Below, piece after piece: positions 1-11,625 of a stretch of 64,000 nucleotides of DNA (position 1 is the first letter of the stretch; every line of letters starts with the position of its first letter). Made by a program: the position numbers and the translations under genes. Source of the stretch: Azonexus sp. (GTDB lineage: Bacteria; Pseudomonadota; Gammaproteobacteria; Burkholderiales; Rhodocyclaceae); contig JAUYSK010000007.1 in assembly GCA_030696345.1 (NCBI GenBank), positions 1 through 64,000 on the forward strand, read 5' to 3'. The notes below the pieces were generated by a model. That model worked only from the letters and a program-made list of their open reading frames with translations. It ran no database searches and had not been told where the DNA came from.

Positions 1-208
1 CCGTTCACAATTCCCTTTGCATGCATGGCCCACCTCCATCAACGTTTGGTCACCGCGATGAAGGTTTTAACGGTGTCATGCATGCATTACTTGATCTTAA
101 CCAATTGATCTAAATTGGAAATCTGCGGGAAAACCTCAGGGACAGCCCACGGTTTCCCGATGCATTCGAAACAATTCCATAATCTCGCATCGATAGCAGT
201 AAGTATCT

Positions 209-237
209 TTGACACAAAGTATCACTTGATCTAAAAT
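209..237 (+). promoter_or_regulatory. Sigma-70 promoter of the Xre/RES operon
   Basis: TTGACA at 209-214 and TAAAAT at 232-237 are separated by exactly 17 bases, so the -35 box is perfect and the -10 box near-consensus. Predicted transcription starts near 243-245, inside the palindrome at 241-256, leaving a leader of only about 28 bases before the antitoxin ATG. The heptamer AAGTATC occurs at 201-207 and again at 218-224 around the -35 box. Bases 1-208 hold no gene or recognisable element beyond scattered ATGCATG and TTGATCT words. Confidence 0.7.
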
Positions 238-240
238 AAG

Positions 241-256
241 AGCATCAAATGATGCT
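241..256. promoter_or_regulatory. Palindromic operator candidate for the Xre antitoxin
   Basis: AGCATCA (241-247), two central bases and TGATGCT (250-256) form a perfect 7-base inverted repeat exactly at the predicted transcription start. Antitoxins of toxin-antitoxin operons commonly repress their own promoter by binding such sites. The position is seen; binding is inferred. Confidence 0.5.
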
Positions 257-271
257 TTGCGAGACTTGGCC

Positions 272-700
272 ATGCAATTAGTAACCCCAGAAAAAATTGC
301 TTCAGTCATGGCACTCGCAACGCTGCCTCACTCGTTTTCAGAGCTTGACGAAATGGTGTCAAAAGGTCTGCCCAAAGGTGCTTTGAAAGCAAGTGTGGAT
401 CACATCTGCATCACTCCTGAAGATCGCAAACAGCTTCTGTATCGCATCATTCCTGAAGCCACCTATAAACGTCGGCGGGAGAGTTTGTCGGCTGAAGAAT
501 CAGAGCGCGCCGAACGTCTGGCTCGAATTTTTGCGACGACGGAATATGTCTGGAACTCGGCACAGGATGCACGGACGTTTCTGAGCACCCCTCATTCGAT
601 GCTTCAGGGACGGACCCCTCTGGATGTTTCGCTAACGGAGTTGGGTGCACGACGGGTTGAAGAACTGCTTTGGCGGCTGTATTACGGCATCGCGGCTTGA
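272..700 (+). CDS. Xre/MbcA/ParS-type antitoxin
   Basis: A 142-residue protein likely to be the antitoxin of a RES-Xre type II toxin-antitoxin module. The N-terminal half would be the Xre-like helical domain. The C-terminal part (about residues 75-142) carries the pattern of the MbcA/ParS/Xre toxin-binding domain (DUF2384): an Arg/Glu-rich helix, a segment with W(x)5DA, F(x)5HxML and GRTPLD, and a terminal helix with EELLWRLYYGI. ATG at 272 is chosen; an in-frame TTG at 257 would overlap the operator. The stop overlaps the next start as TGATG, which suggests translational coupling to the toxin. The pairing with a RES protein makes the assignment firm. Confidence 0.85.
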   Translation: MQLVTPEKIASVMALATLPHSFSELDEMVSKGLPKGALKASVDHICITPEDRKQLLYRIIPEATYKRRRESLSAEESERAERLARIFATTEYVWNSAQDARTFLSTPHSMLQGRTPLDVSLTELGARRVEELLWRLYYGIAA

Positions 701-1170
701 TGCAGATTTTTCGTATTGGCGATGAGCGTCACTCGTTATGGGATGGCACCGGTGCGGCCTTAGTGGGTGGCCGCTGGAATAGCCCCGGCCGGCAGATGAT
801 TTATGGTTCGATCAGCTATGCCTGCGCCATGCTGGAGATTCTGGCGCATGCCAATATTGGCCGCATTCCGCTAACGCACCGCTTCATCATCGCTGAAGTA
901 CCCGATGACGTGATGATTGAGCGACATGAAGCGAGCACATTGCCTTCGGGATGGGATGCCGAGAGCAATTTAGCCGCAAGAGGCTTTGGCGATCAGTGGC
1001 TCCAAGAAGCCAGAAGCACCGTTCTGCTGGTGCCATCAGTGGTTGCCAGAATGGAATGGAATGCCTTGGTTAATCCCTTCCATCCGGACGCTTCCCGATT
1101 GAGACTATCCGCTTCTGAAAAAGTTGTCTGGGACAAGCGCTTGTTTGAACGACAGCACGGTCCTCGCTAA
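700..1170 (+). CDS. RES-domain toxin (NAD+-consuming type)
   Basis: A 156-residue RES-domain protein, full length for the family. RES toxins such as MbcT and ParT act on NAD+ (phosphorolysis or hydrolysis) or on a nucleotide-pathway enzyme (ADP-ribosylation of Prs by ParT), which arrests growth. The name-giving residues can be placed: Arg in GGRWNSPG (R25), Glu in MLEILAH (E46) and Ser in LLVPSVV (S113). The start at ATG 700 overlaps the antitoxin stop by one base. A TTG at 670 in the same frame would run 30 bases into the antitoxin and is less likely. The next gene, an ABC ATPase, starts only 7 bases after the stop. Confidence 0.85.
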   Translation: MQIFRIGDERHSLWDGTGAALVGGRWNSPGRQMIYGSISYACAMLEILAHANIGRIPLTHRFIIAEVPDDVMIERHEASTLPSGWDAESNLAARGFGDQWLQEARSTVLLVPSVVARMEWNALVNPFHPDASRLRLSASEKVVWDKRLFERQHGPR

Positions 1171-1177
1171 CCCCCAA

Positions 1178-2089
1178 ATGCTGCGTATTTCAGACATCTC
1201 CTACCGCTATCGCGACGCCACCATCCCGGCGCTGCAAGCCGTTTCGCTCGAAATTCCAGCCGGGGGAGTTTATGGCCTGCTCGGCCCGAACGGGGCCGGC
1301 AAGACCACCCTGATTTCCCTGCTTGCAGGGCTGTTGACCGCAGCAGATGGTCAAATTTCATTAAACGGCCAGACGCTGGCCGAAACCAGAGCCGCCAACC
1401 CGCGTGCCATTGCGCTGGTGCCACAGGATTACGCCTTCTACCCGATGCTCGGGGTCAGTGAAAACCTGCGCTTCTTCGGCGGCGCCCTCGGCCTGACCGG
1501 GGCAAAACTGAAAACGCAGATTGAGTCGGCCATCGCCTTCGCCAGGCTTGAACAGGTCGTTGGCAAGCGGGCCGAACAACTTTCCGGCGGCCTGCGTCGA
1601 CGACTCAATCTGGCCATCGGCCTGCTCGGCCAGCCGCAACTGCTGCTGCTCGATGAGCCAACGGTTGGCGTCGATCCACAATCGCGCCACTTTCTGCTCG
1701 ACTCGATTGCCGCCCTGCCCGCTGCCGGCACTACCGTGATCTACACCAGCCACTACATGGAGGAGGTCGAGGCCATCTGCCAGAAGATCGCCATCATCGA
1801 CCAGGGGCTGGTGCTGGCCGAAGGCACGCTGGAAGACATTCTGCACAGCCCGGAACCGCTGCTTGAATTGCGTCTCGAGCAACCGCTGCCGGAAGACCTG
1901 GGCACCCGTTACCAGGCAGTCGCCGAAAGTCCGCTGAAATATTGCCTGAAACTGCCGTCCACCGCAGCATTGCCCCGCCTGCTCGATGAATTGGCTGCCG
2001 CCGGCTGCACCATCCGCGACCTGAACCTCGGCCAGCACAATCTGGAACAGGTATTCATGCGCCTGACCAATCGTTCCTTGCGGGATTGA
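1178..2089 (+). CDS. ABC transporter ATP-binding protein
   Basis: A 303-residue ABC ATPase that would power the permease encoded next. Walker A is GPNGAGKT (about 36-43), the Q-loop lies near Q83, the signature LSGGL is at about 135-139 and Walker B LLLLDEP at about 155-161. After residue 215 there is an accessory C-terminal domain of the kind seen in drug, lipid and polysaccharide exporters of the ABC-2 class (DrrA-like). The ATG at 1178 is preferred over upstream alternative starts lying inside the toxin gene. The adjacent ACP and ketosynthase genes suggest that the exported substrate is an acyl or polyene-like product; that is inference. Confidence 0.88.
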   Translation: MLRISDISYRYRDATIPALQAVSLEIPAGGVYGLLGPNGAGKTTLISLLAGLLTAADGQISLNGQTLAETRAANPRAIALVPQDYAFYPMLGVSENLRFFGGALGLTGAKLKTQIESAIAFARLEQVVGKRAEQLSGGLRRRLNLAIGLLGQPQLLLLDEPTVGVDPQSRHFLLDSIAALPAAGTTVIYTSHYMEEVEAICQKIAIIDQGLVLAEGTLEDILHSPEPLLELRLEQPLPEDLGTRYQAVAESPLKYCLKLPSTAALPRLLDELAAAGCTIRDLNLGQHNLEQVFMRLTNRSLRD

Positions 2090-2091
2090 AC

Positions 2092-3324
2092 ATGTCACCC
2101 CGCCTGCTCGCTCTCTGGCTCAAGGAAACCATCGCACTGACCCGCGATCGGCACGGCCTGCTGGCGCTCTTCATTATGCCGACCATTTTCATCCTGGTCA
2201 TGACGATGGCGCTGCGCGACGCCTTTACGCCGGGTGCCACCATTGATGCAGCCTATGTTGTCGTCGACCTTGACCAGAGCCTCCATTCCAAAGCACTGAT
2301 CAAGCGGCTGGACAAAGGTGCTGCTTTCCGTCGAATCGATAGCGGCAATGACGTGGATGCCGCACGCCAGGGCGTTATGTCCAAGCGCCAGGCGATGGCA
2401 TTGGTTCTCCCGAAAGGCTTCGGCGAACGCCTGCTGACGCCCGCCGGGTCCGATGGCCAGCCCACCGAACCGTTGCAGTTGCTGATCGACCCAACCCTCA
2501 GCCCGGCACTGCAACTCGCCTTCCGCAACCAGATCATGGCAGCGCTCGGCGCCGTGCGGGCCGACGAACTGACACAGCGCGCCGGCAAACTCTTCGGCCT
2601 GCCCTCCATTCCCGGCGGCAACGCCGACAAGGACTGGCCGGACGAAATCCGCAGCATTGCCGTACGCAACGACCAGAGCGCCCGACTGCCCTCTTCGGTG
2701 CAGCAGAATGTTCCAGCCTGGCTGATTTTCGCCATGTTCTTCGTCGTCATTCCGGTGTCCTCCATCTTCATCATCGAGCGCCAGCAGGGCACGCTGCAAC
2801 GCCTGCGTGCCATGGGCCTGCCTTTCCACATGATCCTGACCGGCAAGCTGTTGCCCTTCTTTGTGGTCAATCAGGTACAGGCGGTGATGATGGTGCTGGT
2901 CGGCATCTTCGTTGTGCCGCTGTTCGGCAGCGAAGCGCTGGAAATCCCCCACAGCCTGCCGCTATTGCTCAACTGGTGGGCGGTTTCAGCCGCCGTCAGC
3001 CTGGCCGCCGTATCCTGGGCCCTGCTCATAGCCAGCATTGCGCAGACTTCGGAGCAGGCCACCATTGTCGGCGGCGTTGGCAATATATTGATGGGTGCCA
3101 TCGGCGGCATCATGGTGCCCAAATTCATCATGCCAGCCAGCATGCAGAAACTGGCCGAACTCTCACCCATGGCTTGGGGGCTGGAAGGCTTCCATACCGT
3201 CATGCTGCGCCACGGCAGCTTTGCCGACCTCCTGCCCAGCCTGGCCCGACTGCTCGCCTTTGCTGCCTTCTCGCTGCTCGCCGCTATCTGGCTCAACCAT
3301 CGCGCCCTCGCCGCCCGTTCATGA
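2092..3324 (+). CDS. ABC-2 type transporter permease
   Basis: A 410-residue permease of the ABC-2/YhhJ class. One N-terminal membrane segment (about residues 22-42) is followed by a large extracytoplasmic domain (about 45-215), then five to six hydrophobic segments from about residue 220 to 405. It starts 2 bases after the ATPase stop and ends in an ATGA overlap with the ACP gene, so one polycistron is very likely. ATG 2092 is used; a TTG two codons earlier is possible. The substrate cannot be read from the sequence. Confidence 0.85.
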   Translation: MSPRLLALWLKETIALTRDRHGLLALFIMPTIFILVMTMALRDAFTPGATIDAAYVVVDLDQSLHSKALIKRLDKGAAFRRIDSGNDVDAARQGVMSKRQAMALVLPKGFGERLLTPAGSDGQPTEPLQLLIDPTLSPALQLAFRNQIMAALGAVRADELTQRAGKLFGLPSIPGGNADKDWPDEIRSIAVRNDQSARLPSSVQQNVPAWLIFAMFFVVIPVSSIFIIERQQGTLQRLRAMGLPFHMILTGKLLPFFVVNQVQAVMMVLVGIFVVPLFGSEALEIPHSLPLLLNWWAVSAAVSLAAVSWALLIASIAQTSEQATIVGGVGNILMGAIGGIMVPKFIMPASMQKLAELSPMAWGLEGFHTVMLRHGSFADLLPSLARLLAFAAFSLLAAIWLNHRALAARS

Positions 3325-3590
3325 ACACTGCCCTCTGCCTCGAACTCAAAGCCCTGATCGTCGAATCCTGTGACAAGGATTGCGACCCTGCCAGCATCAC
3401 CGATGATGAACTTCTGTTCGGCCCGGAAGCGCCGCTGCAACTCGATTCGCTCGACGCCTTGCAAGTCTCGATGGCAATCAAGAAAAAATACGGCCTGCGT
3501 CTACCGGACAGCAAGGAAACTCGCCGCATCCTGTCCAGCGTCGCCAACATGGCCGAGCATCTCGACGCCTGGCTCGCCCAGCGCGCATGA
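3321..3590 (+). CDS. Acyl carrier protein
   Basis: An 89-residue acyl carrier protein. The phosphopantetheine attachment motif is LDSLDALQ with Ser43, in the expected position at the start of helix II, followed by the usual acidic/hydrophobic helix and a recognition segment. It is a specialised rather than housekeeping ACP: the sequence is divergent and Cys-rich near the N terminus, and the gene is translationally coupled (ATGA) both to the permease and to the ketosynthase. It presumably carries the growing acyl chain used by the two following ketosynthase-like proteins. Confidence 0.85.
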   Translation: MNTALCLELKALIVESCDKDCDPASITDDELLFGPEAPLQLDSLDALQVSMAIKKKYGLRLPDSKETRRILSSVANMAEHLDAWLAQRA

Positions 3591-4666
3591 CCAGACCGGT
3601 TTACATAGCTGCCAGTGGCCTTTTTTGTGCCCGTGGCGATTCACCCCGAGTCGTTGCCGATGCCCTGTGGGCAGGGAATTACGCGGCCGACACGCGCCAG
3701 TTTGGCAAACGCGAATTTCCTTACTTCGGTTTGCCGTTTAATGCAGCCAGCTGGATGACCCGGGCCCAAAAGGCGGTGAGTTGTGTCACCGGCCAACTGG
3801 GCTCGATTTCCCCCGAAACACCGCTGTTCGTCGCCTCATCTTCATTCCAGATCGGCCATTTCGAGCAATTGGATCCACCTTTCGAACTGCCCCTCGCCAA
3901 TGCCGAATTCAGTCGTGACCTTGCCGACTGGATGCAACTCAGCGGCCCACGGGTCAGCGTCTCCAATGCCTGCATTTCCGGCTTCTCGGCAATCGATATG
4001 GCGCGCAGCCTGATTGCTGCCGGCCAGATCGACGATGCCATCGTGATCGGCATCGAGCTTGCCAATGACATAACTCTGGCCGGCTTCGCGGCGATGGAAC
4101 TGCTTTCGCCAACCGCCTGCCGACCCTTTGATGCCCGGCGCGACGGGCTGGTTCTTGGTGAAGCAGTCGCCGCTATTCATCTCTCGGCGACGCCAGGCTG
4201 CTGGCGAATCGCCGGCCTGCATACCGGGATTGACGCCTATTCGATGACCGGCCCCGACCCAGAAGGCGGCCCGATCGCTTCAGTGATGGCCGCCTGCCTG
4301 CAAGAGGCCGCGATGACGCCGGCTGACATTGAATTGATCAAACTTCAGGCTGCTGGTTCGCCCGGCACCGATATTGCCGAAGCCAATGCCTTGCGCCGCG
4401 TTTTCACTCAAACCATGCCGCCGCTGCTGTCGCTCAAATCGGCCCTCGGTCACACTCTGGGGGCCAGCGGTGTTGCCGAACTGGCCGCCCTGCTCGCCTG
4501 CCTTGAAGCAAACCAGATTCCCGCCACGGCAGGCTTTGCCAATCCCGATCCTGAAATTGCCCTGTTTCCGACGGTCGACCGCAGCACTGCCCGGATCAGC
4601 CGCGCCATGCTCAATCTGGTCGGCTTCGGCGGGGGGCTGGCAACGATGATCGTCGAACGCCAATGA
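3587..4666 (+). CDS. Beta-ketoacyl-ACP synthase with an atypical active site
   Basis: A 359-residue thiolase-fold ketosynthase of the FabF type, shorter than typical FabF (about 410). The nucleophile Cys129 is present in SNACISG. The second catalytic His is present in KSALGHTLGASG (H289). The segment aligned with the first catalytic His motif (HGTGT in FabF) reads LQAAGSPGTD, so that His appears to be Ala256. Condensation may therefore be altered, or the protein may work with the short partner encoded next. It overlaps both neighbours by ATGA. Similar ACP/ketosynthase sets occur in aryl-polyene clusters, which is the closest analogy I can name. Confidence 0.8.
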   Translation: MTRPVYIAASGLFCARGDSPRVVADALWAGNYAADTRQFGKREFPYFGLPFNAASWMTRAQKAVSCVTGQLGSISPETPLFVASSSFQIGHFEQLDPPFELPLANAEFSRDLADWMQLSGPRVSVSNACISGFSAIDMARSLIAAGQIDDAIVIGIELANDITLAGFAAMELLSPTACRPFDARRDGLVLGEAVAAIHLSATPGCWRIAGLHTGIDAYSMTGPDPEGGPIASVMAACLQEAAMTPADIELIKLQAAGSPGTDIAEANALRRVFTQTMPPLLSLKSALGHTLGASGVAELAALLACLEANQIPATAGFANPDPEIALFPTVDRSTARISRAMLNLVGFGGGLATMIVERQ

Positions 4667-5337
4667 TCTACATTAACGCCGCCTTCACCCAGCAACACGC
4701 GCCGGCAGAACTGCCCGCTGCCGTCCGTGCCGCCCTTGGCAAACCCCTGCGCCGGGCTTCCGCCTTGACCCAACTGGCGCTACTGGGCGCCCTTGCGAGC
4801 CTGCCGGCAGAACGCCGCAGCCTGCCGACTGCCCTGCTCTGGCAATCGACCCGTGGCCCGCGCCTGGAAACCCGTGCCATGCTTGACGAGGTTTGTGCCG
4901 GTGCCGGCGAGCCGATGCCCTTCGAATTCCTCGCCACCCAGCCAGCGCTCGCGGCGGCACAGATCCAGCCCTTTCTTCCCGGCCTTCAATCGGCCATGCA
5001 CTTTCCGCTCGATACTGAGGGCGTCGCCCACTGGTCGTTGTTGCTCGGACTCGCCAGCAACTGGCTGAAAGAAGGTCGTTATGCCCAGGTGCTGTGCGCC
5101 CATCTCGACAGCAGCCCGGGTGGTGCCGAAGGTCACTGGCTGGCACTCGGCGCCGAGCCTCTTGAAAACAGACAGATTGGCCTCCACATAGGTGAGGTAA
5201 CCTGCAACGACCACTTGCCGGACACTCCTGATTTCCCCAACCATTTGGCCAACTGGCTGCAGCAGGCTTCCAGTTCCCGTCTTATGCTGCTGTCGCCCGG
5301 CACACCGCAGCTAACGGTAGAATTCGCCCGACTTTAA
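4663..5337 (+). CDS. Ketosynthase-like protein (ApeC/chain-length-factor type)
   Basis: A 224-residue protein resembling the short beta-ketoacyl-synthase-like N-terminal domain family (Pfam Ketoacyl-synt_2) found in aryl-polyene clusters as ApeC. Visible similarity includes TALLWQSTRG, a following helix with MLDEV, and a SLLLGLASNWL helix. No Cys nucleophile in a ketosynthase context and no catalytic His motif is apparent, so it is probably a non-catalytic partner or chain-length factor. It overlaps the ketosynthase gene by ATGA and is the last member of the operon. The family assignment rests on pattern and context and is moderate. Confidence 0.6.
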   Translation: MIYINAAFTQQHAPAELPAAVRAALGKPLRRASALTQLALLGALASLPAERRSLPTALLWQSTRGPRLETRAMLDEVCAGAGEPMPFEFLATQPALAAAQIQPFLPGLQSAMHFPLDTEGVAHWSLLLGLASNWLKEGRYAQVLCAHLDSSPGGAEGHWLALGAEPLENRQIGLHIGEVTCNDHLPDTPDFPNHLANWLQQASSSRLMLLSPGTPQLTVEFARL

Positions 5338-5355
5338 CTATTACAGGCTCCCACC

Positions 5356-6213
5356 ATGTCCCAATTTGCCTTTGACGTTTCCATTGAAGATTTTGAACCC
5401 AAAGTCCTCGTTCCTTCGGAGACAGTGCCGGTGGTCGTCGACTTCTGGGCGCCGTGGTGCGAGCCCTGCAAGGTTCTGAAGCCGATGCTGGAAAAGCTGG
5501 CCGAGGAATACAAGGGCCGCTTCCTGCTCGCCATGGTCAATTCCGACGAAAACCCGGAACTTTCCCAGCACTTCGGCGTGCGCAGCATTCCCACGGTCAA
5601 GGTACTGTTCCAGGGCCAGTTGGTCGATGAATTCAGCGGCGCCCTGCCCGAAGGCCAGATTCGCGAATTTCTCGATCGCATCGCCCTGCCACCTGCCCCT
5701 GGTGGCAACCTGCGTGAAGAAGCCGCTGCGCTTGTTCTCGAAGGCAAGCTAGAAGAAGCCCTGGCCAAACTGGTCGAAGCCAGCAAAGCCAAGCCGGAAG
5801 ACCAGGCTATCCAGCTTGATGCCGTCGATGTCCTGCTCCAGCTCGGCCGTGCCGATGAAGCCGGGCAGTTGCTGTCGGGCGAATACCTGCAGGAAGCCGA
5901 CCGGGCCAACGCCTTGCGCGCCCGTTTGGCGCTCTCTGCCGGCGCCGCCGACACCAGCGAACTCGAAGCCAAACTGGCTGCCAACCCGGCTGACCATGCG
6001 GTTCGTCTTGATCTTTCCCGCGCCTATGCCGCCCAGAGCCGTTTCCGCGAAGCCATGGAAGCCGCGCTCGAAGTCGTCATCCGTGACCGTGCCTTCGATG
6101 AAGGCGCCGGCCGCAAGGCAATGCTGCAATTGTTCGAAGCCCTTGCCGGCAGCGAGCAGTACGACGACCTGATCCGCGAATTCCGTCGCAAGATGTCGGC
6201 CGCCCTTAACTGA
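5356..6213 (+). CDS. cnoX: Thioredoxin-TPR chaperedoxin (CnoX/YbbN family)
   Basis: A 285-residue cytoplasmic protein with an N-terminal thioredoxin domain (about 8-110) and C-terminal tetratricopeptide-like helices (about 120-285). This is the layout of CnoX/YbbN, a holdase that protects proteins from chlorine-induced aggregation and hands them to GroEL or DnaK. The active site is WCEPC (Cys35, Cys38), both cysteines present, so redox activity is expected, unlike the E. coli protein, which lacks the canonical pair. It starts 18 bases after the preceding stop but is functionally unrelated to the ACP operon. Confidence 0.88.
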   Translation: MSQFAFDVSIEDFEPKVLVPSETVPVVVDFWAPWCEPCKVLKPMLEKLAEEYKGRFLLAMVNSDENPELSQHFGVRSIPTVKVLFQGQLVDEFSGALPEGQIREFLDRIALPPAPGGNLREEAAALVLEGKLEEALAKLVEASKAKPEDQAIQLDAVDVLLQLGRADEAGQLLSGEYLQEADRANALRARLALSAGAADTSELEAKLAANPADHAVRLDLSRAYAAQSRFREAMEAALEVVIRDRAFDEGAGRKAMLQLFEALAGSEQYDDLIREFRRKMSAALN

Positions 6214-6235
6214 GCCTTCGCTGTAGACATCGGTC

Positions 6236-7144
6236 GTGAAGCTTTTTTACACCGATGTTTTCGTCTTGCCGCTGCCTGCCGGGCATCGTTTTCCGATGGA
6301 GAAATATTCCCGGCTGCGGCAGGCGCTATTGGCCAGCGGACACTTTGATCCTGCCGATTTTCACTTGCCGCACGCTGCCAGCGATGAAGAACTGGGCCGT
6401 GCCCATGATCCTGAATATATCCGGCAGATATGCTGCGGCGAACTGCCGGAAAAGGCACAAAAGGCCATCGGCTTTCCGTGGAGCGAGGGGATGGTCGAGC
6501 GCTCCCGGCGTTCTGCCGGCGCCACCCTCGGCGCCTGCCGTGCTGCGCTTGCAGAGGGTGTTGCGGCCAACCTGGCTGGCGGCACTCATCATGCCTTTCG
6601 CGACCATGGCGAGGGATTCTGCGTCTTCAACGATGCCGCTGTCGCTGCCCGCGCCATGCAGGCGGAAGGCAGGGCCAAACGAATCCTGATCGTCGATTGC
6701 GATGTCCATCAAGGCAACGGCACCGCCAGCATCCTGCGGGGCGACGATAGTATTTTCACTTTTTCCATCCACGGCGCCCGTAGTTTTCCCTTCGAGAAGG
6801 AACAGAGCGATCTCGACATTGAACTGCCCGATGGCTGCAACGATGAGGCCTATCTCATGCGCCTGGAAGAAGGACTGAATACCGCCTTCGACATTTCCCG
6901 TCCCGATCTCGTCATCTATCTGGCCGGCGCTGATCCCTACCAAAATGACCGCCTGGGACGCCTCGGCCTGAGTATTGACGGCCTGCTAGAACGCGACTGC
7001 AGTGTATTCAAACGCTGCCTGAGCCAGCAGACGCCGGTTGCCATCGCCATGGCCGGTGGCTACGCCCGTAACATCGATGACACCGTGACCATTCATGCCA
7101 ACACCATTCTCGCGGCAAAAGCCCTGTTCGACCATCAGGACTGA
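6236..7144 (+). CDS. Histone-deacetylase-family hydrolase
   Basis: A 302-residue member of the arginase/deacetylase superfamily (bacterial class of histone deacetylase-like amidohydrolases). The catalytic His pair is in GGTHHAF (H118, H119) and the zinc ligands sit in DCDVHQGNG (D156, H158) and in LAGADPYQND near residue 231. The start is GTG at 6236, which fits the N-terminal strand KLFYTDVFVLPLP. Substrates of such bacterial enzymes are often acetylated polyamines or small amides; the actual substrate here is unknown. It lies 22 bases after cnoX and may be co-transcribed. Confidence 0.85.
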   Translation: MKLFYTDVFVLPLPAGHRFPMEKYSRLRQALLASGHFDPADFHLPHAASDEELGRAHDPEYIRQICCGELPEKAQKAIGFPWSEGMVERSRRSAGATLGACRAALAEGVAANLAGGTHHAFRDHGEGFCVFNDAAVAARAMQAEGRAKRILIVDCDVHQGNGTASILRGDDSIFTFSIHGARSFPFEKEQSDLDIELPDGCNDEAYLMRLEEGLNTAFDISRPDLVIYLAGADPYQNDRLGRLGLSIDGLLERDCSVFKRCLSQQTPVAIAMAGGYARNIDDTVTIHANTILAAKALFDHQD

Positions 7145-7249
7145 CCTCAAGCTGATTGCCGTCGATCGATTCAAGGGAGACAATGGAGCAATAGTGTTTT
7201 GCCAATTTCTCAATAAGAAACTCACACTGGCATCATTCAAGAGAGAAGA

Positions 7250-10038
<2,789 letters not shown>

Positions 10039-10042
<4 letters not shown>

Positions 10043-11538
10043 CCGCCCTCTACCTCAGCCCCAGTCTTCGTCAGATCGAAGCCCAATATCGCCAGGAACC
10101 ACTGATGCAGCGGGCCGGCCAGGCCGCTGCCGACTGGGCAACCGAACTGGTACGTGAAGGCAACCTGCCGATTCTTGTCCTCGCCGGCCCCGGCAACAAT
10201 GGGGGCGATGCCTTTGAAGCGGCTCGCCTGCTGCGGGAACGCTTTTTCGATGTTCGCGTCGCCTTTGCCGGCCAGCCTTCACGACTCCCCGAAGACGCCA
10301 GTGCCGCCTTTCAGCGCTATATCGGCGCGGGTGGCGTCACAACCCTGGCGATTCCGGCTGAACCCCATTGGGCATTGATTATCGACGGCCTGTTCGGTAT
10401 CGGCCTGACGCGCGCCCCGGAAGGCCAGTTCGCCGACTGGATCGCGGTCGCCAACCAGCTCGCACAACGTGACCATTGCCCGGTGCTGGCGCTGGATTGC
10501 CCTTCCGGTCTCAATGCCGACACGGGAAACGTTCCCGGGGTGGCGATCAATGCCAGCCACACTCTGACTTTCATTGCCGCCAAACCTGGTTTGCTCACCG
10601 TCGATGGTCCGGACTATTGCGGCGAAATTCGCATTGCCACACTCAATCTTGAACTGCCTGGCGAAACCATGCCGGATGGTCAGGAAGTAGCCATGGCGGA
10701 CTTTGCCAGTTGCCTGCAGCCTCGCCGCCACAGTAGCCACAAGGGCAGCTTTGGCAGCATCGGTATTCTCGGGGGCGCCCATTCAATGCTCGGCGCCGCT
10801 TTTCTCGCCGGGCGCTCGGCCGTCAAGCTCGGCGCCGGCAAGGTCTATGTCGGCTTGCTCGACCACCAGCCGCCCGGTTTCGATCCGGATCAGCCGGAAT
10901 TGATGTTTCGCCGCCCACAAGCCCTGCTCCAGTCCGGGCTGGATGCGCTGGCCTGCGGCCCCGGCATGGGCATGGCACTCGATGCCGGCGAACTGCTCGA
11001 AGCCGCCCTGGCGCTTGATCTGCCGCTGGTCCTTGATGCCGACGCGCTCAATCTCGTCGCCAGTGAAGGTAATCTCCAGGTCGCCCTTGCCAGCCGCATC
11101 AAGCCGGCCATCCTGACACCGCATCCGACCGAGGCCGCGCGCCTGCTCGAATGCACGACTGCCGAAGTTCAGGCCGACCGCATTGCCGCCGCCCAGGAAA
11201 TTTCCACCCGCTACCACGCGCATGTCGCCCTGAAAGGCTGCGGAACCTTGATTGCTGCGGTGGACGGCCGCTGGTGGATAAATTCCACCGGCAACCCGGG
11301 CATGGCTACCGCCGGCATGGGCGACGTTCTGACCGGCATAATCACCGCCCTGCTCGGCCAGGGATGGCCGGCCGAAAAAGCCTTGCTGGCCGGCGTGCAT
11401 CTGCATGGCTCTGCCGCCGACCGGCTGGTTGCCAGTGGCATCGGCCCGATTGGCCTGACAGCGGGCGAAGTCATTGACGCCGCCCGCCAGTTGTTCAATG
11501 AATGGGTGCGCGCAAGCGGTGCAGCGACCTCGCGCTGA
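10039..11538 (+). CDS. nnr: Bifunctional NAD(P)HX epimerase/dehydratase
   Basis: A 499-residue fusion that repairs hydrated NADH and NADPH. The N-terminal NnrE-type epimerase domain (about 1-215) has the motif AGPGNNGGDAFEAARLL. The C-terminal ADP-dependent NnrD-type dehydratase domain (about 225-490) has the ribokinase-fold signature GNPGMATAGMGDVLTG. The length is normal for the bacterial fused enzyme. The start ATG overlaps the stop of the preceding sensor kinase (ATGA), a curious coupling. nadC lies 87 bases downstream, giving an NAD-themed neighbourhood. Confidence 0.93.
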
Positions 11539-11625
11539 GCCCCATCTGAAAAATCCGGATACCGACGATCATCCCCAAAGCTCAAACGGTACAATTCGCC
11601 ACCTTGCACGCTGACCGAACAACTC

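Noticed and set aside
1361..2098. Long minus-strand reading frames opposite the ABC ATPase and many other GC-rich genes
   Set aside because: They mirror well-supported genes, have no family-like patterns, and are the usual antisense shadows of high-GC codon use.
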